Assembly: GCF_014084105.1 (NCBI RefSeq)
Contig: NZ_CP048289.1
Coordinates: 4,101,922-4,165,921, forward strand
Reading direction: 5' to 3'
Length of the DNA: 64,000 nt
Source: Streptacidiphilus sp. P02-A3a
GTDB lineage: Bacteria; Actinomycetota; Actinomycetes; Streptomycetales; Streptomycetaceae
Shown: positions 54,729 to 62,789 of the stretch, piece by piece
How the letters are laid out: every line of letters starts with the position of its first letter
Numbering within the stretch: position 1 is the stretch's first letter
Notes under the pieces: generated by a model
Database searches by the model: none
Told to the model about the DNA's origin: nothing
Seen by the model: only the letters and a program-made list of their open reading frames with translations
Position numbers and translations under genes: made by a program

Positions 54729-56362
54729 GGCTCTGCTCCGTAGCCGGTGGTGACTGGGCGTCATTCTGGGTCTTGATGGAGTGTGCTTGAGCTCAATGCC
54801 CTTATGGGCACGGTGTTTTCGGGGTTGTCGGCGCTGGTCGTCGAGGACGTAGTGGACGACGGCGAGTCCGTCCGGGTAGTGGCCCGGACTCCCGACGGCG
54901 CGGTGCCGTGTCCGGTGTGCGGAACTCCGGCCGGGCGGGTGCGCAGCTTCCACGGCCGGACCGTGACCGATGCGGCGGTGGACGGCCGACGGGTGGTGGT
55001 GGAGGTCAGGGTGCGTCGCCTGGTGTGCCCGGTCCTGGGCTGTCCCCGGCAGACATTCCGCGAACAGGTGCCCAGCCTGCTCGGACGCTACCAGCGCCGG
55101 ACGAACCGCCTCGCTGCGCAACCCGGCTCCGTGGTAGCGGGGTTAGCGGGCCGGGCGAGCTCCCGCCCCTCCCGTGTCCTGGCTATCGCGGTGTCCCGCT
55201 CGACCGCACTGCGGATGCTGATGCGACTGCCACTGCCACTGCCACTGCCCCTACTGCAGGTGCCCCGGGCCATCGGCGTGGACGACTTCGCGCCCAGACG
55301 GCGCCACCGCTGTGCCACGATCATCATCGACGCCGAGACCGGCAGACGCATCGACGTACTGCCCCACAGGCCGGGTGCCACGCTGACCACCTGGTCGCGC
55401 GCGCACCCCGGGGTCGAGATCGTGTGCCGGGACGGCCCCACCGCCTACGCCGAGGCCATCCGCACCGCGCTGCCCGACGCGGCGCGGGTCAGCGACCGTC
55501 GGCATGTCCGGAAGAACTTCCGCGAGAAGGCCCTGACCGAGACCCGTGGCCATGCTCCCCGCTGGGCCACCCGCAACCCCTCCCTACCCGGCGGCATACG
55601 CGAGCAGACCACCCTCGAACGCTGGCACAAGGTCCACAACCTCACGGACCAGGGCGTCGGCCTACCGGAATGCTCCCGCCGCCCGAACCTCGCCCTGAAC
55701 ACCGTCAAACGCTACGCCCGCAGACCCCGGCCACCGGCCGAACGCATCGTCCCGCGCCACCGCCCCACCCTGGTCGACCCCTACCGCGACCACCCGCGCA
55801 CCCGCCGCGAACAGAACCCGGCCCTGCCCGTGACACAGCTCTTCCGCGAGATCAAAGAGCGCGGCTACGCCGGCGGCCTCAACCTTCCCTACCGCTACCT
55901 GAACCAGGGCCGCGCCGAGGGCACGCGACCCGTGACCACCCCGCAGCACGCCGCCCGGCTCCTGCTGACCAGACCCGAGAACCCGCGGAGCAAGGACACC
56001 GAACTGCGGGACCCGATCACCGCCGCCTGCCCACAGACGACCGCACTCGCCAACCCCATCGCCACCTTCGCCGCCCTGCCCACCCCGGCCGCAGGCAACG
56101 ACACCAAACTCACCGACTGGATCAGCCATGTCCGTGCGGCCGACCTTCCCCACCCGCACTCCTTCCGCAACGGCCCGCAGATCGACCGCGCCGCAGTGAA
56201 CGCCGCCCCCACCCCGCCCTGGCACAACGGCCGTACCGAAGGCGTGAACACCCGCACCAAAAGGATCACGCGCCAGACGCACGGCCGCGCCGGCCTCGCC
56301 CTCCCCCGCCACCACATCCTCCTCCACTAGCACAACGTCACCACCGACTACGGGGCAGAGCC
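54729..56362 (+). mobile_element. ISL3-family insertion sequence
   Basis: Terminal inverted repeats of 26 bp: left 54729-54754 (GGCTCTGCTCCGTAGCC...), right 56337-56362, matching at 24 of 26 positions. They enclose one transposase gene. Total 1634 bp. I found no matching 8-bp target duplication: the flanks read CAGGCAAT and GAAGACCG, so the insertion may be old or rearranged. Confidence 0.85.
54783..56330 (+). CDS. ISL3-family transposase
   Basis: 515 residues. The N-terminal zinc motif is CPVCGTPAGR...LVCPVLGCPRQTF. The catalytic region has IGVDDFAPRRRHR (first Asp), IVCRDGPTAYAEA (second Asp) and a C-terminal TEGVNTRTKRITRQ (Glu). DRRH replaces the commonly seen DRWH and the C-terminal end is slightly altered, so some decay is possible, but the frame is open throughout. 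The start is GTG 54783, as in many relatives. Confidence 0.85.
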   Translation: MLELNALMGTVFSGLSALVVEDVVDDGESVRVVARTPDGAVPCPVCGTPAGRVRSFHGRTVTDAAVDGRRVVVEVRVRRLVCPVLGCPRQTFREQVPSLLGRYQRRTNRLAAQPGSVVAGLAGRASSRPSRVLAIAVSRSTALRMLMRLPLPLPLPLLQVPRAIGVDDFAPRRRHRCATIIIDAETGRRIDVLPHRPGATLTTWSRAHPGVEIVCRDGPTAYAEAIRTALPDAARVSDRRHVRKNFREKALTETRGHAPRWATRNPSLPGGIREQTTLERWHKVHNLTDQGVGLPECSRRPNLALNTVKRYARRPRPPAERIVPRHRPTLVDPYRDHPRTRREQNPALPVTQLFREIKERGYAGGLNLPYRYLNQGRAEGTRPVTTPQHAARLLLTRPENPRSKDTELRDPITAACPQTTALANPIATFAALPTPAAGNDTKLTDWISHVRAADLPHPHSFRNGPQIDRAAVNAAPTPPWHNGRTEGVNTRTKRITRQTHGRAGLALPRHHILLH

Positions 56363-56417
56363 GAAGACCGTACAGACCCGGCCCGGGTACTGCGCAGGGT
56401 GTGTCAAGACGAGTGCG

Positions 56418-56861
56418 TCAGGATGACAGAAGGGGATGCGCGTCGACCCTGTCCACGGCCAGACCAGAATAGTTCGCCGGCACGCTCGCACGGAATTCCT
56501 CCGCCCAGCGCGGATCGATGCGGCGAAGGATCTCGATCTGCTTGGCCACCCGTGTCAGGCGGGTGTCGTCACGGTACTCCGGGAAGCGGTCGCGGTTGTT
56601 CTTCTCCCAGTTCAGGGCGAACCCCCAGACCGCTCGCAGCGTTGCCTGGTGGGCCAGTTCCTCGGCGTTCCGGGTACTGTAGGGGACGGTGTCCATCCCG
56701 CGCTCGTGTGCCACCAGCATGACCTCCCCTTCGCTGCCGAATTCAATTGTGACCCCGTCGAAAGGGGGTCCCTCGATTTTCGGCATGCGGGATGCAAGGT
56801 CGGGGACATTTGCCGTGACCTGGGCGAGTGCCGCCTGTACTGCTGTCCTCGAGATCGTCAT
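56418..56861 (-). CDS. Small protein, possibly Imm63-like
   Basis: 147 residues without signal or membrane segments. Features include GVTIEFGSEGEVMLVAHERG, a run of aromatic and acidic residues (FALNWEKNNRDRFPEYRDDT) and QIEILRRIDPRWAEEF. The spacing of RDDTR and the following amphipathic helix reminds me of immunity-protein family 63, but I cannot confirm it. No toxin gene is adjacent. It lies between insertion sequences and may be transferred cargo. Confidence 0.6.
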   Translation of the reverse strand: MTISRTAVQAALAQVTANVPDLASRMPKIEGPPFDGVTIEFGSEGEVMLVAHERGMDTVPYSTRNAEELAHQATLRAVWGFALNWEKNNRDRFPEYRDDTRLTRVAKQIEILRRIDPRWAEEFRASVPANYSGLAVDRVDAHPLLSS

Positions 56862-57012
56862 GAGTGCGATGATATACGACCGGAGATTCGGGCAGTCCGG
56901 CGGCGCCGTGCGTACAAACCGTCATCGGTGATAAACGTCGAATGGTCGAATTCCAGCGATGTCGACGGCAGTGAGATTCGCGGGTGCCAGCCGGGAAGCT
57001 GACGGACATCCG

Positions 57013-57058
57013 ACAGGCCGAGGCCGTCCCGGGCAGAGCCGGGACGGCCTCGGCCTGT
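57013..57058 (-). terminator. Strong terminator hairpin (20-bp perfect stem)
   Basis: ACAGGCCGAGGCCGTCCCGG (57013-57032) pairs perfectly with 57039-57058 around loop GCAGAG. It sits 16 bp beyond the stop codon of the minus-strand gene at 57074 and is the strongest hairpin I found. Confidence 0.9.
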
Positions 57059-57073
57059 GTGGAAGCCTACGGG

Positions 57074-57562
57074 TCAGCTGGCCGTTGTGGAGTGTCGCGG
57101 CAGCAGCTCGGTCAGGTAGTAGAGGAGCGCCAACAGGGGCAGGACATGGACCAGCCAGTACCGGGGCCGGCCGACCGAGGGCGCCGCCCGGCGGCCGGGC
57201 CCGGCGGCGGGCGCCGGCACCGATGGGGCCTCCGCTGCTTCCGGCGGGGCAGCCGGTGGCGCGGGAGCGGTGCCGGTGTGCGCGGGGCCGTAGACGATCT
57301 CCCAGGAGTCGGTGTGCTCCAGGACGTCCATCGCCACCGCGCTCTTCAGCACCCGCAGCAGGCGCCGAAACTCCTGCGGTTCCATTTTCGCTCGCGCGGC
57401 GAGGGCCGGGATGTCCTGGTCCGGCAGGTTCAGGCCCATCACCTGTGGGTCCTCGCCCGGCCGCGAGGGCTTGGTGAGCCCGGCCAGGACCATGAACACC
57501 CGCTTGGCGTCCAGGTTGGTGATCTGAAGCCCCATCACGTACTTGATAGCGCTGTTGTTCAC
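57074..57562 (-). CDS. Tail-anchored protein of unknown function
   Basis: 162 residues starting with GTG 57562 after AGAGAGG. The N-terminal about 90 residues are helical and look like a winged-helix-type fold (IPALAARAKMEPQEFRRLLR, VLEHTDSWEIVYGPA). A Pro/Ala-rich linker follows. One hydrophobic segment near the C-terminus (YWLVHVLPLLALLYYLTELL) leaves a short tail, so the protein is probably anchored in the membrane with its N-terminus inside. I do not recognise the family. It has its own terminator. Confidence 0.75.
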   Translation of the reverse strand: MNNSAIKYVMGLQITNLDAKRVFMVLAGLTKPSRPGEDPQVMGLNLPDQDIPALAARAKMEPQEFRRLLRVLKSAVAMDVLEHTDSWEIVYGPAHTGTAPAPPAAPPEAAEAPSVPAPAAGPGRRAAPSVGRPRYWLVHVLPLLALLYYLTELLPRHSTTAS

Positions 57563-57638
57563 TTGTGCGGCCTCTCTGGTTCGCTGCGGGCCGCACTGTG
57601 GCTGGCGGCCGGCATGGGCTGCCCTGCGCGGCCGGGTG

Positions 57639-57938
57639 TCACACGGTTGGGATGGTCCGGCTGTCCCACACGAACGATCCTTTGCCCTTTGCCCAGCTCA
57701 ACCCACCGATTCCGACCGGTGCCAGGATGGTGGGGACGTGCGCGTCGTCCTGGCGGGGCCGGTGGAAGCGGACCACCCGGTGAACGCCGGCGATCCGGTC
57801 GCGGCAGTATCGCCCGGCGGGCACGTGGCACTTGGTGCAGGGTTGTGCCGCGCAGGCGTTCCAGGCCTCGCGCAGCGCCTCTTCGATGTGCAGTGCTCCG
57901 GGTGCGCCGGGCTTCGCCACGAGGGTGAAGTACTCCAT
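57639..57938 (-). CDS. Small zinc-ribbon-like protein
   Basis: 99 residues from ATG 57938; an in-frame upstream ATG at 57986 would add 16. CTKCHVPAGRYC followed by GVHRVVRFHR gives the pattern CxxC...GxxC...HxxR seen in small zinc-binding proteins of actinomycete phages and integrated plasmids. The last 30 residues are less typical. Position between IS elements fits mobile DNA. Function unknown. Confidence 0.55.
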   Translation of the reverse strand: MEYFTLVAKPGAPGALHIEEALREAWNACAAQPCTKCHVPAGRYCRDRIAGVHRVVRFHRPRQDDAHVPTILAPVGIGGLSWAKGKGSFVWDSRTIPTV

Positions 57939-57947
57939 TGGGTGATC

Positions 57948-58139
57948 GTGGCAGAGCGTCGTCGGTCGCGTCAGCGGATCCGGCAACCACAGCGTTCGCT
58001 GTCGTGGGTGCCGCTGCAGCGCGGCTCATCGGGGCAGTGGCTGGAGCTGATGTTGTCCGACCACATGCGTACGGCGCGGATCGACACGGCCCTGCCTGCG
58101 AGGGTGAGGGCTGCCCAGATTCCTGTGCCGGTGAGGTGA
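57948..58139 (+). CDS. Possible small basic protein
   Basis: A 63-codon frame starting GTG 57948, divergent from the zinc-ribbon gene. It is rich in Arg and Gln at the N-terminus, then QWLELMLSDHMRTARIDTAL and a VRAAQIPVPVR end. Codon use is reasonable but the ribosome site is weak and no family is recognised. It ends 12 bp before the IS701 insertion and could be a truncated remnant. Confidence 0.25.
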   Translation: MAERRRSRQRIRQPQRSLSWVPLQRGSSGQWLELMLSDHMRTARIDTALPARVRAAQIPVPVR

Positions 58140-58155
58140 CACGTTCGAGTCCTAG

Positions 58156-59586
58156 TAGTACTTCGTTAAGTTTGGTTGATGTGGGTGCTGTTGATCGGGC
58201 ATCATGGCCGACGTGGATTTGGGGGAGATCGAGCAACTCCGTGGTGAGCTGGCCGAGTTCGTCGGTGAGGTATTTGCGTCGGTGCGGCGTCGTGACGTGC
58301 GTGGGTGGGGTGACTGCTACCTGCGCGGGCTGATGCTGGACGGCCGTCGCAAGTCGGTCCAGCCGATGGCGGCGCGGTTGCCGGACGGGGACATGCAGGC
58401 GCTGCAGCAGTTCGTGAACCAGTCGCCGTGGGACCACGCGGCGGTGCTGCGGGCGGTGGCGCTCAAGACGGTGCCGGCGGTGGACCCGGTGGTGTGGGTG
58501 ATCGACGACGTCTCGTTCCCCAAGGACGGGCGGATGTCGGTCGGTGTGGCGCGGCAGTGGTGCGGGGCGCTGGGCAAGCAGTCCAACTGCCAGGTCGCCG
58601 TCAGCCTGCACGCCGCCTCCGACACCGCGTCCGTGCCGGTCTCCTGGCGGCTGTTCCTGCCCGAGGGGTGGCAGGACGACGCCGACCGGCGCACTCGCGC
58701 CGGTGTCCCCGAGGAGGCGGGACACCGTGAGAAGTGGCGGCTGGCCCTGGACCTGATCGACGAGGCTGTCGGCTGGGGCCTGGAGCCGAAGGTCATTGTC
58801 GCCGATGCCGGCTACGGACAGAACACCGCGTTCCGCCAGGGCCTGGCCGACCGGGGCCTGGACTTCGTCGTCGCCGTGCGCGCGGACGAGTCCGCACACC
58901 CGCAGCACGCCGTTCCCACCGCCCCGCCCTGGTCCGGCACCGGCCGCGTCCCCGCCACCCGCTACCGCGCCAGGGCCGCCGCGCTGAGTGCACTGGCGGC
59001 CGACGGCGGGCGGGCCGCGTTCCGCCGCTCCACCTGGCGCCACGGCTCCAAAGGCCCGATGCACTCACGCTTTCGGACGCTGACCGTGCGCCCCGCCGGG
59101 GTCGCCGCCCGCCGCCACGCCATGGCCGCCGCCGGCGGCGCCGCGGCCTGGGACGGCGTACTGCCCGCCACCACCCTGCTGTGCGAGTGGCCCACCGGGG
59201 AGAAGGCCCCCACCGAGTACTGGCTGACCAGCCTGCCCGCCGACACCGCGCTGCGACACCTGGCCCGCCTGGCCAAGATGCGCTGGCGCATCGAGCACGA
59301 CTACCGCGAGATGAAGCACGGCCTGGGCCTGGACCACTTCGAAGGCCGAACCTGGCGCGGCTTCCACCACCACCTCGCCCTGGTCACCGCCGCCCACGCC
59401 TTCCTCACCCTGCGCAGACTCGACCCAAAAGCCCAAGCGCCGGCCTGACCCTCTACCAGGTCCTCGACCAGATACAGGACCTGCTGAACTGCTGGACCGG
59501 CACCTGCACCACCTGCCAACGCCCCCTACCCGCAAGCACAACCACGCACAACGCCCGCCCACCAAACCAAACTTAACGAAGTACTA
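58156..59586 (+). mobile_element. IS701-family insertion sequence with CTAG target duplication
   Basis: Perfect 22-bp terminal inverted repeats TAGTACTTCGTTAAGTTTGG... at 58156-58177 and 59565-59586, flanked by CTAG at 58152-58155 and 59587-59590. A 4-bp YTAR duplication is characteristic of IS701 elements. Length 1431 bp. The right-hand CTAG coincides with the outer end of the neighbouring IS982, so it landed at or in that element's terminus. Confidence 0.92.
58204..59448 (+). CDS. IS701-family transposase, possibly extended by a -1 frameshift
   Basis: 414 residues. The DDE positions are plausible in VWVIDDVSFPKDG, VIVADAGYGQNT and RIEHDYREMKHGLGLDHFEG. The zero frame stops shortly after LRRLDPKAQAPA. 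In the -1 frame the DNA continues GLTLYQVLDQIQDLLNCW and CTTCQRPLP, which looks like the normal C-terminus of relatives. The heptamer C CCA AAA (59424-59430) is in the correct phase for -1 slippage and joins the two frames. It may be programmed or may be a disabling single-base change. Confidence 0.88.
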   Translation: MADVDLGEIEQLRGELAEFVGEVFASVRRRDVRGWGDCYLRGLMLDGRRKSVQPMAARLPDGDMQALQQFVNQSPWDHAAVLRAVALKTVPAVDPVVWVIDDVSFPKDGRMSVGVARQWCGALGKQSNCQVAVSLHAASDTASVPVSWRLFLPEGWQDDADRRTRAGVPEEAGHREKWRLALDLIDEAVGWGLEPKVIVADAGYGQNTAFRQGLADRGLDFVVAVRADESAHPQHAVPTAPPWSGTGRVPATRYRARAAALSALAADGGRAAFRRSTWRHGSKGPMHSRFRTLTVRPAGVAARRHAMAAAGGAAAWDGVLPATTLLCEWPTGEKAPTEYWLTSLPADTALRHLARLAKMRWRIEHDYREMKHGLGLDHFEGRTWRGFHHHLALVTAAHAFLTLRRLDPKAQAPA

Positions 59587-59609
59587 CTAGAGGAGTTGAT
59601 CCGAAGTGA

Positions 59610-62600
59610 TTAGTGGTCGTAGGCGGTCAGCGAGCGGGTGGTCGGTGTGCCGGTGTGGTTGTTGTGCCAGATCGCGGCGGTCATTGCGAGGATGCGCTGG
59701 GCCACGCGTATGGCGACGCCCTCGATGGTCCGGCCGCCGTGCCGCTCCAGGTCGAGTTGGCCTTTGAGGGTGCCGTTGACGGATTCGATGAGCTGGCGGA
59801 CCTTCTTGAGCATCGGTTCGCCGTACCTTTGCTTCTCGCGCTTGCGCGAAGGGCGCAGGAGCGCGATGCCCTGCTCGGCGAGGGCCTTCTCCAACGGCTT
59901 GGACGCGAAGCCCTTGTCCGTGATCAGCACGACGCCCTCGCGGGCAGCGACCAGGCCGGCGTCGACCTCCAGCATCGCCGCGAGGACTTCGCGTTCCCCG
60001 ATCTTCGGGTTGGCCAGCGCCCACATGATCGGCATCCCGGCCGGGGTGCAGACCAGGTAGAGGCGCAGGCCCCAGAAGAACCGGGAGTGGGAGGCGCAGT
60101 AGCCGTAGCCGGCCAAGCCGGCCAGGCCGGAGCGCTGCACGGTGGGGCGGGACATCCCGCAGGGCACGGGCGTGGAGTCGGTGATCCAGTGGTTGTCGAA
60201 CCAGAAGTCGCTGTCCGTCGCCAGTTCCCGGATCAGGCGCTTGACCAGCCCGAGCGCGGAGCGGAGCCGCTTGTTGTAGCCCGCGTGCTGCGGCAGGTAC
60301 GGGAACATGCCCGTCAGGTGCTTGTTCGCGTAGCGCAGCCATCGCGACTCGGAGTGGTAGCCGAGCAGGGCCTGGGCCACGGCCAGGCACACGAGCCCGG
60401 AGTCGCTGAGCAGCGGTGGCCGGCCGATGCACCGCGTTCCTCCGATCTCGTCGGTGAGGTAGGCCCGTGGGCGCGGTGCCGACGTCTCCGTCGGTCGTCT
60501 CCCTCGGGCCCCCTCCCGCACCCGGCGTGCGAATTACTCCGCACCGGGCGCTCCACGTGTCTTGACCGTTGGTCAGCCGCCTGCCGTGGCGACTGCTGCT
60601 TTCGAGGTCCACGGGGTCGGGATGTCGCTTCCGCGGTAGCGTTCCACTGCGACGCTGGATGCGCCGGTGAAGACGACCCCGTTGTGGGCGAACCGCCACC
60701 CCTTGTCACAGAAGCGGTTGCGGAGTTCCTTCATCCCGAGACGGTGTTTCCCTGCGTACTTGGCGCGGATCCACCGCATCAGCCGGCCCCAGGTGTGGGA
60801 GTCGACTGCGGTGAAGATCGCCTTTGACACTCCGTGCCGGAAGAAGTTCGCCCATCCCGCCAGGCTCCGGTTGACGCTGCGAAGCAGCTCGTCCAGCTCC
60901 ATATGGCGGGTCGATCTGTACGTCTGCTCCCGCATCTTGTCCTTGATCGACGCGATGGCCTTCTTGGACGGCTTGGTGTAGACGTAGTGCTTCGTGGTTC
61001 CTCGCTTCCGTTGGCGGCGGATGTTGTGCCCGAGGAAGTCAAAGCCCTCGTCGATGTGGACTACCAGGGTCTTCTCCGGTGCCAGCCGCAGCCCCAGCGG
61101 GGCGAGTACGGCTGCCACCTCCTCGCGCAGGCCCTCGGCGTGGTGGCGGTTTCCCGAGACCACCAGGACGAAATCATCCGCATAGCGGATAAGTCGCCAG
61201 TTGCCTAGGCCGTCCTTCTTGCGCTTGGATCGCCGATACGGTGTCCCCATGTCGCGATGCCATTGCTCGTCGAAGTAATCGTCCAGCGCGGACAGTGCGA
61301 TATTGGCGAGCAGCGGCGATAGGATCCCTCCCTGCGGGGTCCCTGTCAGTGACTCTTCCCGATTCCCGAGTTCGGTGAGGATCCCGGATTTCAGGAACGC
61401 CTTCACCAGCCCGCACATACGCTTGTCCTTGACCCTCACCCGGAAGCGCTCCATCAATGCCGTGTGCTTGATCTCGTCAAAACAGGCTTTGATGTCGCAC
61501 TCCAGCACCCAGTGATAGTCCCTGGAGCCGGATGCCAGATAGTGGATCTCGGCGATGGCGTCATGTACGCGCCGCTTCGGGCGGAACCCATACGAGCACG
61601 GCTTGAAGTCCGCCTCGAAAATGGGCTCAAGTACTGCTTTCATGCTTGCCTGGACCACGCGGTCGGTGATGGTGGGGATGCCGAGTTTCCGGAACTTCCC
61701 CGTGCTCTTCCCTTTCGGGATCATCACCTGCCGCACTTCGACTGGCCGGTACTCGCCAGACTTCAGCGAGTCCCGGAGTCGGGCCAGGAAGACATCGACC
61801 CCGACCCAGGTCTCGACCATGGCCGCATTGACCTTGTCGATCCCTGCCGTCTTGGCGCCCCTGTTGGTGGACACGCGTTCCCACGCAGCCATCAGGAACG
61901 CCGGGTCGTAAACGAGGTTGAACAGATCGCCGAAACAGCGACCAGGATCTTCGGTCGCCCAGCGGTGCAACTTGCTCTGCATCTTCCGTACCACGATCTC
62001 GGCCGAATCTGCATCCGGCCAGGATGCGGCACCGATATTCACCGGTGCGTCTCCGGACATTACATTCACTCCTTGTCTGACACGCTGCCGCCCTTCCCCA
62101 TGTGCACGGGCTTTCCCCGGCGCGGAGTACTACGGCGGCTCCGCCCCATCCGTTCCTTCGGCAGACGTCGCGCCTATCCCACTGTCCGACCCTGGAAAGG
62201 CCGGGCAGTGGGAGTGGATACGGATGGTTCCCACGTTCCCTGTTGTCCGATCGACGGGTTAGGCACCCGGCTTTGCCCCTGCGGCATCGTCACGGATACT
62301 GCCGTGGACAATTCACCATGACCTCCCGGATCGAACATCGAAGACCCTCCCCAGGAGTTCCCCACCGCCAAAGACGGCGAGTGCGCACCGCAAACCAGCC
62401 CGAATCCACCGGGTTAGAGCTGGCACGTGATCAAGAGGCGTAACGCAGCCGGTTCCTCGCGTATACCTTCCCGTCTCGCTCACCGCGCCCGATCCATCCG
62501 GCAGTCCTGGACCGTCGCGACTTCGTCGAGGCTGCTCCCACCCTCCCCGGCGACTCCCGGGTCCGGCTGCCTCCAGCTTCACCCCACCGCTACGGCGGCA

Positions 62601-62705
62601 GGGAGACAAGGGTCTTCCACCCCATTCGGTACAACAACAGAGCCTCGTGGCGCACTCGATCTTCACGTAAAGTGCCGTCAAGAGGGTGTTCAGGTCTGTC
62701 GTCAC
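59610..62705 (-). CDS. IS982-family transposase, split into two exons by a group II intron
   Basis: Exon 1 is 62705-62656 (GTG start, VTTDLNTLLTALYVKI...) and exon 2 is 60453-59610. Joining them gives ALYVKIDDEIGGTRCIGRPP, the normal N-terminus of this family, and 894 nt in phase, a 297-residue product. Exon 2 holds the DDE core: WITDSTPVPCGMSRPT (Asp), ITDKGFASKPL (Asp) and LIESVNGTLKGQ (Glu). Unspliced, the gene is interrupted after 16 residues. The element is therefore mobile only if the intron splices. Confidence 0.88.
60454..62655 (-). mobile_element. Group II intron with reverse transcriptase
   Basis: On the minus strand the intron begins GTGCG at 62655 (consensus GUGYG) and ends CTCAC at 60454 (consensus AY). 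Near the 3' end a domain V-like hairpin reads GTGCGGA-GTAA-TTCGCAC (GNRA loop) within GAGCGCCCGG...CCGGGTGC, plus positions about 60516-60553. It encodes a maturase in its domain IV. Its insertion point interrupts codon 17 of the IS982 transposase. Confidence 0.88.
60573..62060 (-). CDS. Group II intron reverse transcriptase/maturase
   Basis: 495 residues. RT motifs are GKFRKLGIPTITDRVVQ, CSYGFRPKRR, LECDIKACFDEI, GTPQGGILSPLLANI, RYADDFVLV (catalytic YADD) and GFDFLGHNI. The C-terminal maturase region has LAGWANFFRHG and WGRLMRWIRAKYAG. I see no HNH endonuclease cysteine/histidine cluster, so retargeting would rely on other priming. ATG 62060 with AAGGAG eight bases upstream is preferred over GTG 62069. 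It should bind and help splice its own intron. Confidence 0.95.
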   Translation of the reverse strand: MSGDAPVNIGAASWPDADSAEIVVRKMQSKLHRWATEDPGRCFGDLFNLVYDPAFLMAAWERVSTNRGAKTAGIDKVNAAMVETWVGVDVFLARLRDSLKSGEYRPVEVRQVMIPKGKSTGKFRKLGIPTITDRVVQASMKAVLEPIFEADFKPCSYGFRPKRRVHDAIAEIHYLASGSRDYHWVLECDIKACFDEIKHTALMERFRVRVKDKRMCGLVKAFLKSGILTELGNREESLTGTPQGGILSPLLANIALSALDDYFDEQWHRDMGTPYRRSKRKKDGLGNWRLIRYADDFVLVVSGNRHHAEGLREEVAAVLAPLGLRLAPEKTLVVHIDEGFDFLGHNIRRQRKRGTTKHYVYTKPSKKAIASIKDKMREQTYRSTRHMELDELLRSVNRSLAGWANFFRHGVSKAIFTAVDSHTWGRLMRWIRAKYAGKHRLGMKELRNRFCDKGWRFAHNGVVFTGASSVAVERYRGSDIPTPWTSKAAVATAGG

Positions 62706-62789
62706 ACACGGATCTTGGACACCCTCGCCCCTTTGACGGGCCAAAACTTCGGATCAACTCGTCTAGCCGGTGACTTCGCACATGGGGTT

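Larger units (their letters stand above)
59587..62766 (-). mobile_element. IS982-family insertion sequence carrying a group II intron
   Basis: Terminal repeats GAGTTGATCCGAAGT (59593-59607) and its complement at 62746-62760 are perfect. They extend outward to 21 bp with one mismatch if CTAGAG/CTAGAC is included (59587, 62766). Without the 2202-bp intron the element would be about 970 bp, normal for IS982. The transposase reads leftward. Confidence 0.88.
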
